NCBI GenBank assembly: GCA_002381645.1
Contig: DFXE01000015.1
Location: 105,003-169,002 of the forward strand
Origin: Bacteroidales bacterium UBA4116
Lineage (GTDB): Bacteria; Bacteroidota; Bacteroidia; Bacteroidales; Tannerellaceae
Reading direction: 5' to 3'
Length of the DNA stretch: 64,000 nucleotides
The first letter of the stretch is position 1. Each line of letters starts with the position of its first letter. A program made the translations under genes and the position numbers. Below the pieces are notes generated by a model that worked only from the letters and a program-made list of their open reading frames with translations, was not told the origin of the DNA and ran no database searches. Positions 1-6,232 of this stretch are shown here, one piece after another.

Positions 1-1001
1 CCGTCCAATACGTCGCTCTTCATCATAATCAACTGCGTTACACCATTGATCATAATAGAATATTTAAGGGCAACCAGGTCGATCCACCCGCATCGGCGTT
101 TACGCCCGGTTACTGAACCGAACTCATTTCCTACCCGGCAAATGGTTTCGCCTGTTTCATCGAACAGTTCCGTGGGAAAGGGACCGCTTCCAACCCTTGT
201 GCAATACGCTTTAAAGATACCGTAAACTTCACCTATGCTGCGCGGCGAAACGCCCAGTCCGGTACAACATCCGGCACATACCGTATTGGATGAGGTAACA
301 AAGGGATATGAACCAAAATCAATGTCGAGCATCGTTCCCTGTGCGCCTTCTGCCAGAATGGACTTTCCTTCTTTGAGCGTATGGTTGATAACCTGCTCGC
401 TGTCGATCAGGTTAAATGTTTTGAGGTACTCCAGCGCCTCCAGCCAGTCGGCCTCCAGTTGTGTAATATCATACGCATAGTTCAATGATTTCAGGATAGA
501 CTCATGCCGTGCCTTTGCAGCCGCATATTTGGCATCGAAATTATTCAATACATCTCCTACCCGGATACCGTTGCGACTCACCTTATCAGTATATGCAGGG
601 CCTATTCCCTTGCCTGTCGTCCCGATCTTACCATCTCCTTTAGCTGCTTCATACGCGGCATCCAGTACCCGGTGCGTCGGTAAAATAAGATGCGCCTTCT
701 TAGAAATGGAAAGGCGTTGGGTGAGGTCGTGCCCGCTCTTGGCTAATGCTTCGGCTTCCTGCTTGAATAATAAAGGGTCCAACACGACTCCGTTACCGAT
801 AATATTCATTTTTCCACCCTGGAATATTCCGGAAGGAATGGAACGTAAAATATATTTTTGTCCGTTAAATTCTAATGTGTGTCCGGCATTGGGGCCTCCC
901 TGGAAACGTGCAATCACATCATACCTGGGAGTCAGCACATCCACGATCTTTCCTTTGCCTTCATCACCCCATTGCAATCCTAATAAAACATCTACTTTCA
1001 T
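1..1001 (-). CDS. purA: Adenylosuccinate synthetase (3' end cut by window edge)
   Basis: PurA joins IMP and aspartate using GTP to form adenylosuccinate, the first committed step of AMP synthesis in the cytoplasm. The reverse strand begins MKVDVLLGLQWGDEGKGKIV, which contains the family's N-terminal GTP-binding loop (QWGDEGKGK). About 333 codons are present; the family is about 425 residues, so roughly the last fifth lies outside the window. The start at 1001 is the only sensible one because the loop follows directly. It lies 36 bp downstream of the Fur-family gene and is probably cotranscribed with it. The open frames on the + strand at 235-1023 are antisense to this gene. Confidence 0.96.
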   Translation of the reverse strand, partial: MKVDVLLGLQWGDEGKGKIVDVLTPRYDVIARFQGGPNAGHTLEFNGQKYILRSIPSGIFQGGKMNIIGNGVVLDPLLFKQEAEALAKSGHDLTQRLSISKKAHLILPTHRVLDAAYEAAKGDGKIGTTGKGIGPAYTDKVSRNGIRVGDVLNNFDAKYAAAKARHESILKSLNYAYDITQLEADWLEALEYLKTFNLIDSEQVINHTLKEGKSILAEGAQGTMLDIDFGSYPFVTSSNTVCAGCCTGLGVSPRSIGEVYGIFKAYCTRVGSGPFPTELFDETGETICRVGNEFGSVTGRKRRCGWIDLVALKYSIMINGVTQLIMMKSDVLD

Positions 1002-1037
1002 TTTGTTTTATGAGCTTATTTAATATTTAAAAGTTTG

Positions 1038-1496
1038 TTACTTCTTCGACCCTTTATTTTTGCATTTGCTGCAAATGCCGTAAATATACAGCGAATAAAA
1101 TTCGGCTGTAAACCTGGTTATCTTCAACGTTTTTGCAAAATTGGTATAACTCGTGTTCTTTAACTCGCGAATATTTCCGCATTTCATACAGATCAGGTGT
1201 AAATGTGTTTCTGCAATATTGCGGAGTTCATACTGGACGGATTTGGAATTTAACTGGTGACGTATAATAAGGCCCGCGTCTACCAGCACATCCAGGGTAT
1301 TATAAAGAGTCGCTTTACTGACATGGAATCTTGTTTCGTCTAATTTCTGATGAAGCATAACAATATCGAAATGGCCGGAGAAAGAACAGATCTTTTCAAG
1401 AATTGTATACCTTTCCTCTGTTTTACGCAGTTTCTTTTCAGTCAGATAAGCTGTAAAACTATCCTGTATCTCTTTATATGTTTTTTCGTCCATCAT
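1038..1496 (-). CDS. Fur-family metal/peroxide-responsive repressor
   Basis: A 152-residue Fur-family protein. Residues about 10-85 form the winged helix (KLRKTEERYTILEKI, then ATLYNTLDVLVDAGLI). The C-terminal dimerisation half carries the metal-binding stretch HLHLICMKCG and a closing CSKC, giving two CxxC-like zinc pairs. The family represses transcription when loaded with Fe, Zn or Mn or senses peroxide; the sequence does not settle which. Two ATGs are adjacent at 1496 and 1493. A TAACTTTG promoter box lies 24 bp upstream inside a GAGTT-N9-AACTC palindrome, which suggests self-regulation. It heads a two-gene unit with purA. Confidence 0.9.
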   Translation of the reverse strand: MMDEKTYKEIQDSFTAYLTEKKLRKTEERYTILEKICSFSGHFDIVMLHQKLDETRFHVSKATLYNTLDVLVDAGLIIRHQLNSKSVQYELRNIAETHLHLICMKCGNIRELKNTSYTNFAKTLKITRFTAEFYSLYIYGICSKCKNKGSKK

Positions 1497-1514
1497 AATA
1501 GCGACCGAGCGCGA

Positions 1515-1533
1515 GTTGACAAAGTTAACTCAT
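1515..1533 (-). promoter_or_regulatory. Promoter and palindrome upstream of the Fur-family gene
   Basis: The reverse strand carries TAACTTTG (1520-1527), a match to the Bacteroidetes -7 element TAnnTTTG, within the palindrome GAGTT-N9-AACTC (1515-1533). The palindrome overlaps the promoter, as expected for an autorepressor site. No clear -33 box is seen. Confidence 0.5.
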
Positions 1534-1550
1534 TTATTTCAAAAGAAACC

Positions 1551-2210
1551 TTAATGATAATAATCAAATTCAAATTTAATATCGTTAAAAAATTCCTGTT
1601 TCTCAGGAGAATCGGAAACGGCATAATCCGCAATAGCCTCTAACACCTTACCGGCCCGGGCTGCATCCCGGCGGCCGTATCTTTTCAGGGCAATCATTGC
1701 GGCACGCTGCACACGCGATACGCCGGCGTCCATTACACTACGCGCCCGTACTATAAAAACGTCATCTGAAAGTGAAGATTGTACATCTTTTGTATAGAAC
1801 GACGCATACAGTAGAAAACCGCAAACCGCTGTATACTCTTTATCACAAAAAATCCAGTCCGCCGCAATTTCTTGGGCAAAGGGCAGATGCTGCATAAGGT
1901 TTTTACAATATTGTTCTGCTATCTCCTGGTAGCGGATGCCGGCGACCCACCGTTCAGCCTGCTCTTTGGTAAAGCTTTCCCACGGTTGCAGCAATGTAGC
2001 GAGTATTTTGAATTCCCTCACGTCCTGCTCCCATAAATAGCCGGCAAGTGCAGCATCTTTGGGGTAATACGACGCTATTTCCTTTATTTTAGGAAGCGAT
2101 ACGCCGAAGTTTAATTTATAGGCGATACCCTGCCCGCGCATAGATGCCGAGACAACGCCGTTCATCGAACGGCGCAGCCTTACCCGTATATCTTTAACAA
2201 GATCATTCAT
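1551..2210 (-). CDS. DNA alkylation repair protein, AlkD-like
   Basis: A 219-residue, all-helical protein resembling the AlkC/AlkD HEAT-repeat glycosylases, which remove alkylated purines such as 3-methyladenine and 7-methylguanine. Visible family features are the N-terminal block RGQGIAYKLNFGVSLPKIKE, a central WEQDVREFKILA, and a repeated helical pattern to the C terminus. Acidic catalytic residues cannot be assigned with certainty by eye. Its start overlaps the end of the DPP III gene by 8 bp, so the two are translationally coupled. A conserved Bacteroidales protein rather than a mobile one. Confidence 0.75.
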   Translation of the reverse strand: MNDLVKDIRVRLRRSMNGVVSASMRGQGIAYKLNFGVSLPKIKEIASYYPKDAALAGYLWEQDVREFKILATLLQPWESFTKEQAERWVAGIRYQEIAEQYCKNLMQHLPFAQEIAADWIFCDKEYTAVCGFLLYASFYTKDVQSSLSDDVFIVRARSVMDAGVSRVQRAAMIALKRYGRRDAARAGKVLEAIADYAVSDSPEKQEFFNDIKFEFDYYH

Positions 2211-4260
2211 TATAGGTCGGCAGGAAAGAATAGTCGCGGCTGTATCTCAACATCTGGTCGGCATAACCCTCCGTATAATCCAGCACAACATCCGTAACCT
2301 CCCCTTTAGTGTTTTTCACCTCCCTCATTACCGGATTTACAAAACCTTTATAAGGAGAAAGATTCAATTTGGCGTATCTTTCCAAGACTTCATTATGCAA
2401 TACAGGATTTACTTTTACACCGTATTTTTCAACCAGTTGTTTTCCCGCCTCGTAATCCCCTTCACTCTTTATCCGCTGTACTTCGGAAAGTAGCGCCCCG
2501 AACAGTTCACGCAGCATCGCATAGTCGTTGATCACGACATACGTTTTATTATCCTTTTGTCTCAGCTCCACTACATGATCGGCTTTTCCATTTTCATACG
2601 CCCACCGGGCAATCAACTGCCGGTTGCGCATATGCGCTTCTTCAATGTCTTTACCTTCTTCTATGCGTACCAGCTGTGTCATAAGGCCGTTCATCATAAA
2701 TTTATAATACTCCGCCTGATAAGCTTCCCTGTCGGGCACCAGACCCAACTCCAGCAATTTAGGATCGGCAAGGTAATAAAGCCCGAATAAATCGGCGCGT
2801 GCTTCTTCAAGCGTTGAGCTGTATGCTTTTAAACCATCAGGGTCTACTCCCGGAAGTATAATTCCCGAACCATGCCCGAGACATTCGTGCAAATCCGTAT
2901 GCAGGTTATCGGTGATAAACCCGTATTTTTTCATAGACTCACGTTCCGCATCACTCCATACGAACTCCTCATTGAAACCATTTCCCTGGGATGCCTTGTC
3001 ATAAGCTTCCGTTATATTCTCGATCGTAACCGACTTTGAACCATGGTCGCGGCGTATCCAGTTAGAATTGGGAAGGTTGATACCGATAGGCGTTGCCGGG
3101 TAACAATCGCCACCCAGCATGGACACCGTGATCACTTTGGCGCTCACTCCTTTTACTTCCTTCTTTTTGAAACGGTCGAACACCGGTGAATTGTCCTCAA
3201 ACCATTGGGCATTATCACTGATGATCTTTGTACGCTTGGTAGCCTCTTTATTTATAAAATTGACGGTAGACTCCCAACTGGCTTTCATCCCGAGCGGATC
3301 GCCGTAAGTCTCTGTAAAACCGTTTATAAAATCGACTTCGGAGTCGGTGTCTTTCACCCATAAAACGGCATACTCATCGAACGTTTTCAGGTCGCCCGTC
3401 CGGTAATATTCTATTAATTTCTCAATAATCGCCTTCTGCGCGCTATTCTCGGCATAAGCAACAGCCTTTTGCAATTCAGCAACGATCGGCTCGATCGCTT
3501 CCGTGTACAAACCACCTACTTTCCATACTTTTTCCCTGATCGTGCCGTCTTTTTCCTTAATCAGGCGGCTGTTCAATCCATAGGAAACCGGTGTATTATC
3601 GTTGGGGTCTTTCATTTTAGCATAAAAATCTTCCACTTCCTTTTGTGTGATGCCCCCGGCATAATAATTATTGGCCGATGCCAGTATTAAATCCCGGTCG
3701 CCGCTTTGAACTACTTTCTTCGACAAGACGTTAGGATCGAACATAACCGGAAAAACTTCCATCATAAACTGGTCGGTAGTCTGTCCGGGGCGCAGGGGCA
3801 ATTCAGAGGCACTTATCTTACGGACACAGTCGACAAGGAATTCAGGGCTAAAACCGGGTAAAAACTTTTCTTCGCCGTAATGATGATGAATACCGTTGGA
3901 AAACCATACGCGTTTTAAATAAACTTCCAGGGCTTTAAACTGTTCATCTTCCCTGTCTCCGTCGTAAGCCGTATAAACGGCTTCAAGCAAACGCCTGATG
4001 GCTAAATTATACCTGCAATTCTGATCGAAAAGTATATCTCTTCCCATCAATGCCGCTTCCGACAAATGGTAAAGCAATTGTTTCTGATTAAGCGTAAGCG
4101 ATTCGAAACCCGGCACCTGATAACGGAGGATTTCCAGGTCCGCAAATTTTTCTACAACATAATCAAACGGCCGGCTATCGGTAGATACGTTTTCATTCTT
4201 ATGGCCTGTACAGGCACTTATAGTTAATGCTGTCATAAATAATAAGATTATTTTTTTCAT
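2203..4260 (-). CDS. Dipeptidyl peptidase III (M49) lipoprotein
   Basis: A zinc exopeptidase of family M49 that removes N-terminal dipeptides. The M49 zinc signature HECLGH (HExxGH) is near residue 457, followed about 50 residues on by the second motif EEARAD, whose glutamate supplies the third zinc ligand. The chosen ATG at 4260 gives MKKIILLFMTALTISAC, a lipoprotein signal with lipobox ISAC, so the protein should be anchored in an envelope membrane. An upstream in-frame ATG at 4305 would add 15 residues and spoil the signal peptide. Length of 685 residues suits the family. Transcribed with the AlkD-like gene downstream. Confidence 0.93.
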   Translation of the reverse strand: MKKIILLFMTALTISACTGHKNENVSTDSRPFDYVVEKFADLEILRYQVPGFESLTLNQKQLLYHLSEAALMGRDILFDQNCRYNLAIRRLLEAVYTAYDGDREDEQFKALEVYLKRVWFSNGIHHHYGEEKFLPGFSPEFLVDCVRKISASELPLRPGQTTDQFMMEVFPVMFDPNVLSKKVVQSGDRDLILASANNYYAGGITQKEVEDFYAKMKDPNDNTPVSYGLNSRLIKEKDGTIREKVWKVGGLYTEAIEPIVAELQKAVAYAENSAQKAIIEKLIEYYRTGDLKTFDEYAVLWVKDTDSEVDFINGFTETYGDPLGMKASWESTVNFINKEATKRTKIISDNAQWFEDNSPVFDRFKKKEVKGVSAKVITVSMLGGDCYPATPIGINLPNSNWIRRDHGSKSVTIENITEAYDKASQGNGFNEEFVWSDAERESMKKYGFITDNLHTDLHECLGHGSGIILPGVDPDGLKAYSSTLEEARADLFGLYYLADPKLLELGLVPDREAYQAEYYKFMMNGLMTQLVRIEEGKDIEEAHMRNRQLIARWAYENGKADHVVELRQKDNKTYVVINDYAMLRELFGALLSEVQRIKSEGDYEAGKQLVEKYGVKVNPVLHNEVLERYAKLNLSPYKGFVNPVMREVKNTKGEVTDVVLDYTEGYADQMLRYSRDYSFLPTYNE

Positions 4261-4330
4261 ACTTCCTACGCTATTAACAATACATCCTGTGACTTGTTCT
4301 TTCATTTTTGATAGATATTTACATCTACCG

Positions 4331-4338
4331 CAAAAGTA
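4331..4338 (-). promoter_or_regulatory. -7 promoter box upstream of DPP III
   Basis: TACTTTTG on the reverse strand matches TAnnTTTG. Transcription would start near 4324, leaving a leader of about 64 nt before the ATG at 4260. The -33 region coincides with the GCCTTCACGC repeat arm. Confidence 0.4.
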
Positions 4339-4357
4339 GTGAATAAATTACAAAAAG

Positions 4358-4446
4358 GCCTTCACGCCTTCACACATTCTTAACCTTCTATATATCAAAC
4401 CTTATGCGTGAAGGCAAATCTTTTTTGGTGAAGGCACTACCTTCAC
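4358..4446. repeat. CCTTCAC/GTGAAGG inverted-repeat cluster, copy 1
   Basis: A perfect 10-bp inverted repeat GCCTTCACGC (4358-4367) and GCGTGAAGGC (4406-4415) is followed by a 7-bp hairpin GTGAAGG (4428-4434) and CCTTCAC (4440-4446). The same words recur at 5990-6046, so this is a dispersed intergenic repeat family. Confidence 0.7.
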
Positions 4447-4544
4447 AACTGCAAAATATAGACATACCGTAGTAATGAAAAGCACCCGCAAGCTTACTGT
4501 TTGGCTTATAATACTTTAACGCACAACAAACTATAAACTATTGA

Positions 4545-4626
4545 TTTCACCCGGGTGAAACTTTTATTTCACTAACGTGAAATTTATATTTCACACCTGT
4601 GAAATGTTTTTTTCACCCATGTGAAA
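4545..4626. repeat. Array of four TTTCAC-N4-GTGAAA palindromes, 22-bp period
   Basis: Four 16-bp palindromes start at 4545, 4567, 4589 and 4611, exactly 22 bp apart, with 6-bp AT-rich spacers. Outer arms are constant (TTTCAC and GTGAAA); the central four bases differ (CCGG, TAAC, ACCT, CCAT). The array is itself flanked by TATTGA-like and TCAATA-like inverted sequence (from 4539 and to 4632). It lies in the 3' region between the DsbA-like gene and DPP III, both on the reverse strand. See findings. Confidence 0.9.
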
Positions 4627-4745
4627 TCAATAAAATCTTATGATAAAAGCAGAAATAATTCTTGAAGAAAGTATTAGATAAACGTTAGCCCCACGCTTAT
4701 GCACAGGGCTAAGAATATAAAAGTCGATATGGCTGTATGATCCGG

Positions 4746-5261
4746 TTATAAAGACCGAAGGTATTCGATCATTTCTTCTGCGTTGTAACTACCTTCGTAC
4801 TTTTTTCCGTTAATAAAGAAGGACGGGGTGCCGTTTACGCCGCTTCTTAATCCGCTTTCCAGGTCCTGTTCAATCTTTTCTTTATATTGGGGTTGCTGGA
4901 ATTTCTCTTCGAATTGCTGCGTATCCAGACCGATCTTCTCTGCATATTGAACCAGATAATCATACCCAAGGTGCCTTTGATTTTGGTAAAGCATATCATG
5001 CATCTCCCAGAATTTACCCATATTTCCGGCAACTTCGGCCGCAATCGCAGCATTCAAGGCATTTTCATGCATATTGGTGAGAGGGAAATTACGGAAAACC
5101 AATTTCATTTTATCTCCCATTTCTTTCTGTACCTTTTTTACTTCCGGATAGGCGGCGCCACAATAAGGACATTGATAATCACCATATTCCACTAATTCGA
5201 TGCGGGCGTCAGCATTTCCCTGAATATGATCTTTTTCACTGACCGGTAATTTTAATGGCAT
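4746..5261 (-). CDS. DsbA-family thiol oxidoreductase, cytoplasmic form
   Basis: A 171-residue thioredoxin-fold protein. The active site CPYC sits near residue 31 (EYGDYQCPYCG), with the helical insert of DsbA proteins in the middle and the cis-proline loop GTPSFFING near residue 143. There is no signal peptide, so it probably acts in the cytoplasm or its partner supplies export; this form is often annotated as thioredoxin domain or DSBA oxidoreductase. It is 4 bp downstream of the peroxiredoxin gene on the same strand, suggesting that the two handle peroxide or thiol stress together. Confidence 0.85.
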   Translation of the reverse strand: MPLKLPVSEKDHIQGNADARIELVEYGDYQCPYCGAAYPEVKKVQKEMGDKMKLVFRNFPLTNMHENALNAAIAAEVAGNMGKFWEMHDMLYQNQRHLGYDYLVQYAEKIGLDTQQFEEKFQQPQYKEKIEQDLESGLRSGVNGTPSFFINGKKYEGSYNAEEMIEYLRSL

Positions 5262-5265
5262 ATAC

Positions 5266-5733
5266 TTATTTTTTATTTTTTGTTAATTCTTCCAATGCAT
5301 CCAAAGCTCCATCCACACCGGGATTCATACCTTCGGGGGATAAATGGCTCCACCGTATGATGCCTTCTTCGTCAATCAGGTAAATAGCTCTTTTAGAATG
5401 CCCTTTTTGTTTGTCGTACACCCCGTATTTTTCCGACATTGCACCTTTCGGCTCAAAATCTGCCAACAGGGGAAAACCCAGTTTTCTTTCTTTCGCAAAA
5501 GCCATATGCGACCATTTGCTGTCTACCGATATTCCCAATATGATGGCGTTGTGCTTTTCAAATAGTTTTTGAGATGCTGCAAACAGCGACATCTCGTCAG
5601 AACATACAGGACTCCAGTCGGCAGGATAAAATACAAGCACGACATTTTTACCTTTTAATTCTTCTAAAGCGAGTTCCTGATCGGGAGTACTGTTCAATCT
5701 GAAATCAGGTGCTTTCGTTCCGTTCTCTAACAT
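5266..5733 (-). CDS. Peroxiredoxin (AhpC/TSA family)
   Basis: A 155-residue peroxiredoxin that reduces peroxides through a peroxidatic cysteine. The conserved block FYPADWSPVC places that cysteine near residue 44, with the family's Pro and Trp/Thr positions before it. No second cysteine is obvious nearby, so it may be a 1-Cys enzyme recycled by a partner, possibly the DsbA-like protein encoded 4 bp downstream. First gene of the two-gene unit; the start at 5733 is followed at once by the conserved GTKAPDF. Confidence 0.88.
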   Translation of the reverse strand: MLENGTKAPDFRLNSTPDQELALEELKGKNVVLVFYPADWSPVCSDEMSLFAASQKLFEKHNAIILGISVDSKWSHMAFAKERKLGFPLLADFEPKGAMSEKYGVYDKQKGHSKRAIYLIDEEGIIRWSHLSPEGMNPGVDGALDALEELTKNKK

Positions 5734-5989
5734 ATATTTTATCTTTAATGGGTTATAAGTTTCAGTAGTTAAGTAGTTAAAGCAGTTATCTTAAATACTG
5801 ATTCGCATCATTTATAAGTAAACACGGTGAAAGGCGGATTGGTTCCGGGGAAATGTTTTTTATATCTTGAAGAACTTCATAATACGTGTAAAATCTGTTA
5901 TAAACAGGCGGAGATTTTATTTATAACACGATCTCTTCCCTGTCAGCATATAAAAACAATAATAACGTGAATTCACATTTCATTCCGCA

Positions 5990-6046
5990 CCTTCACCATT
6001 AAATGCTGATTAACAAAATATTACTATCCGGTGAAGGCGTGAAGGC
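5990..6046. repeat. CCTTCAC/GTGAAGG repeat cluster, copy 2
   Basis: ACCTTCACC near 5989-5997 faces GGTGAAGGCGTGAAGGC at 6030-6046. Both words match the cluster at 4358-4446, about 1.6 kb away. Confidence 0.6.
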
Positions 6047-6154
6047 AGTTTTTAAAAACTACCATAACCGGCGAATTCGGGAATATTATTACGGTTTTTT
6101 TTAGTTTATGATACCAGCATGGGTTTATGCCTGAACAACTTCCGGTTTTTTTGC

Positions 6155-6162
6155 TACTTTTG
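6155..6162 (+). promoter_or_regulatory. -7 promoter box of valS
   Basis: TACTTTTG matches TAnnTTTG exactly; transcription would start near 6169, leaving a leader of about 64 nt. The -33 box is not clear. Confidence 0.45.
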
Positions 6163-6232
6163 CCTATTCATAATCATACCTGTGTATGGTAATAAAATAA
6201 TGTAAACGACACTATAAGTTAAGAAGGAAAAC

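Larger units (their letters stand above)
5734..6232. other. Intergenic region between peroxiredoxin and valS
   Basis: No gene is seen. It holds a 9-bp inverted repeat TGTTATAAA/TTTATAACA (5896-5928), an overlapping alternative stem AAAATCT/AGATTTT, a GTGAATTCAC palindrome (5967-5976), the second CCTTCAC repeat cluster and the valS promoter. Confidence 0.6.

Noticed and set aside
235..1023. Forward open frames near the left end
   Set aside because: They are antisense to purA, whose reverse-strand product is unmistakable.
4545..4626. Regular 22-bp repeats considered as a CRISPR array
   Set aside because: Spacers are only 6 bp and AT-rich, repeats are palindromes of 16 bp with variable centres, and no cas genes are present in the window.
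4685..4712. TTAGCCC/GGGCTAA hairpin as terminator of the DsbA-like gene
   Set aside because: The stem is only 7 bp with a 14-nt loop and no T-run on the relevant strand.
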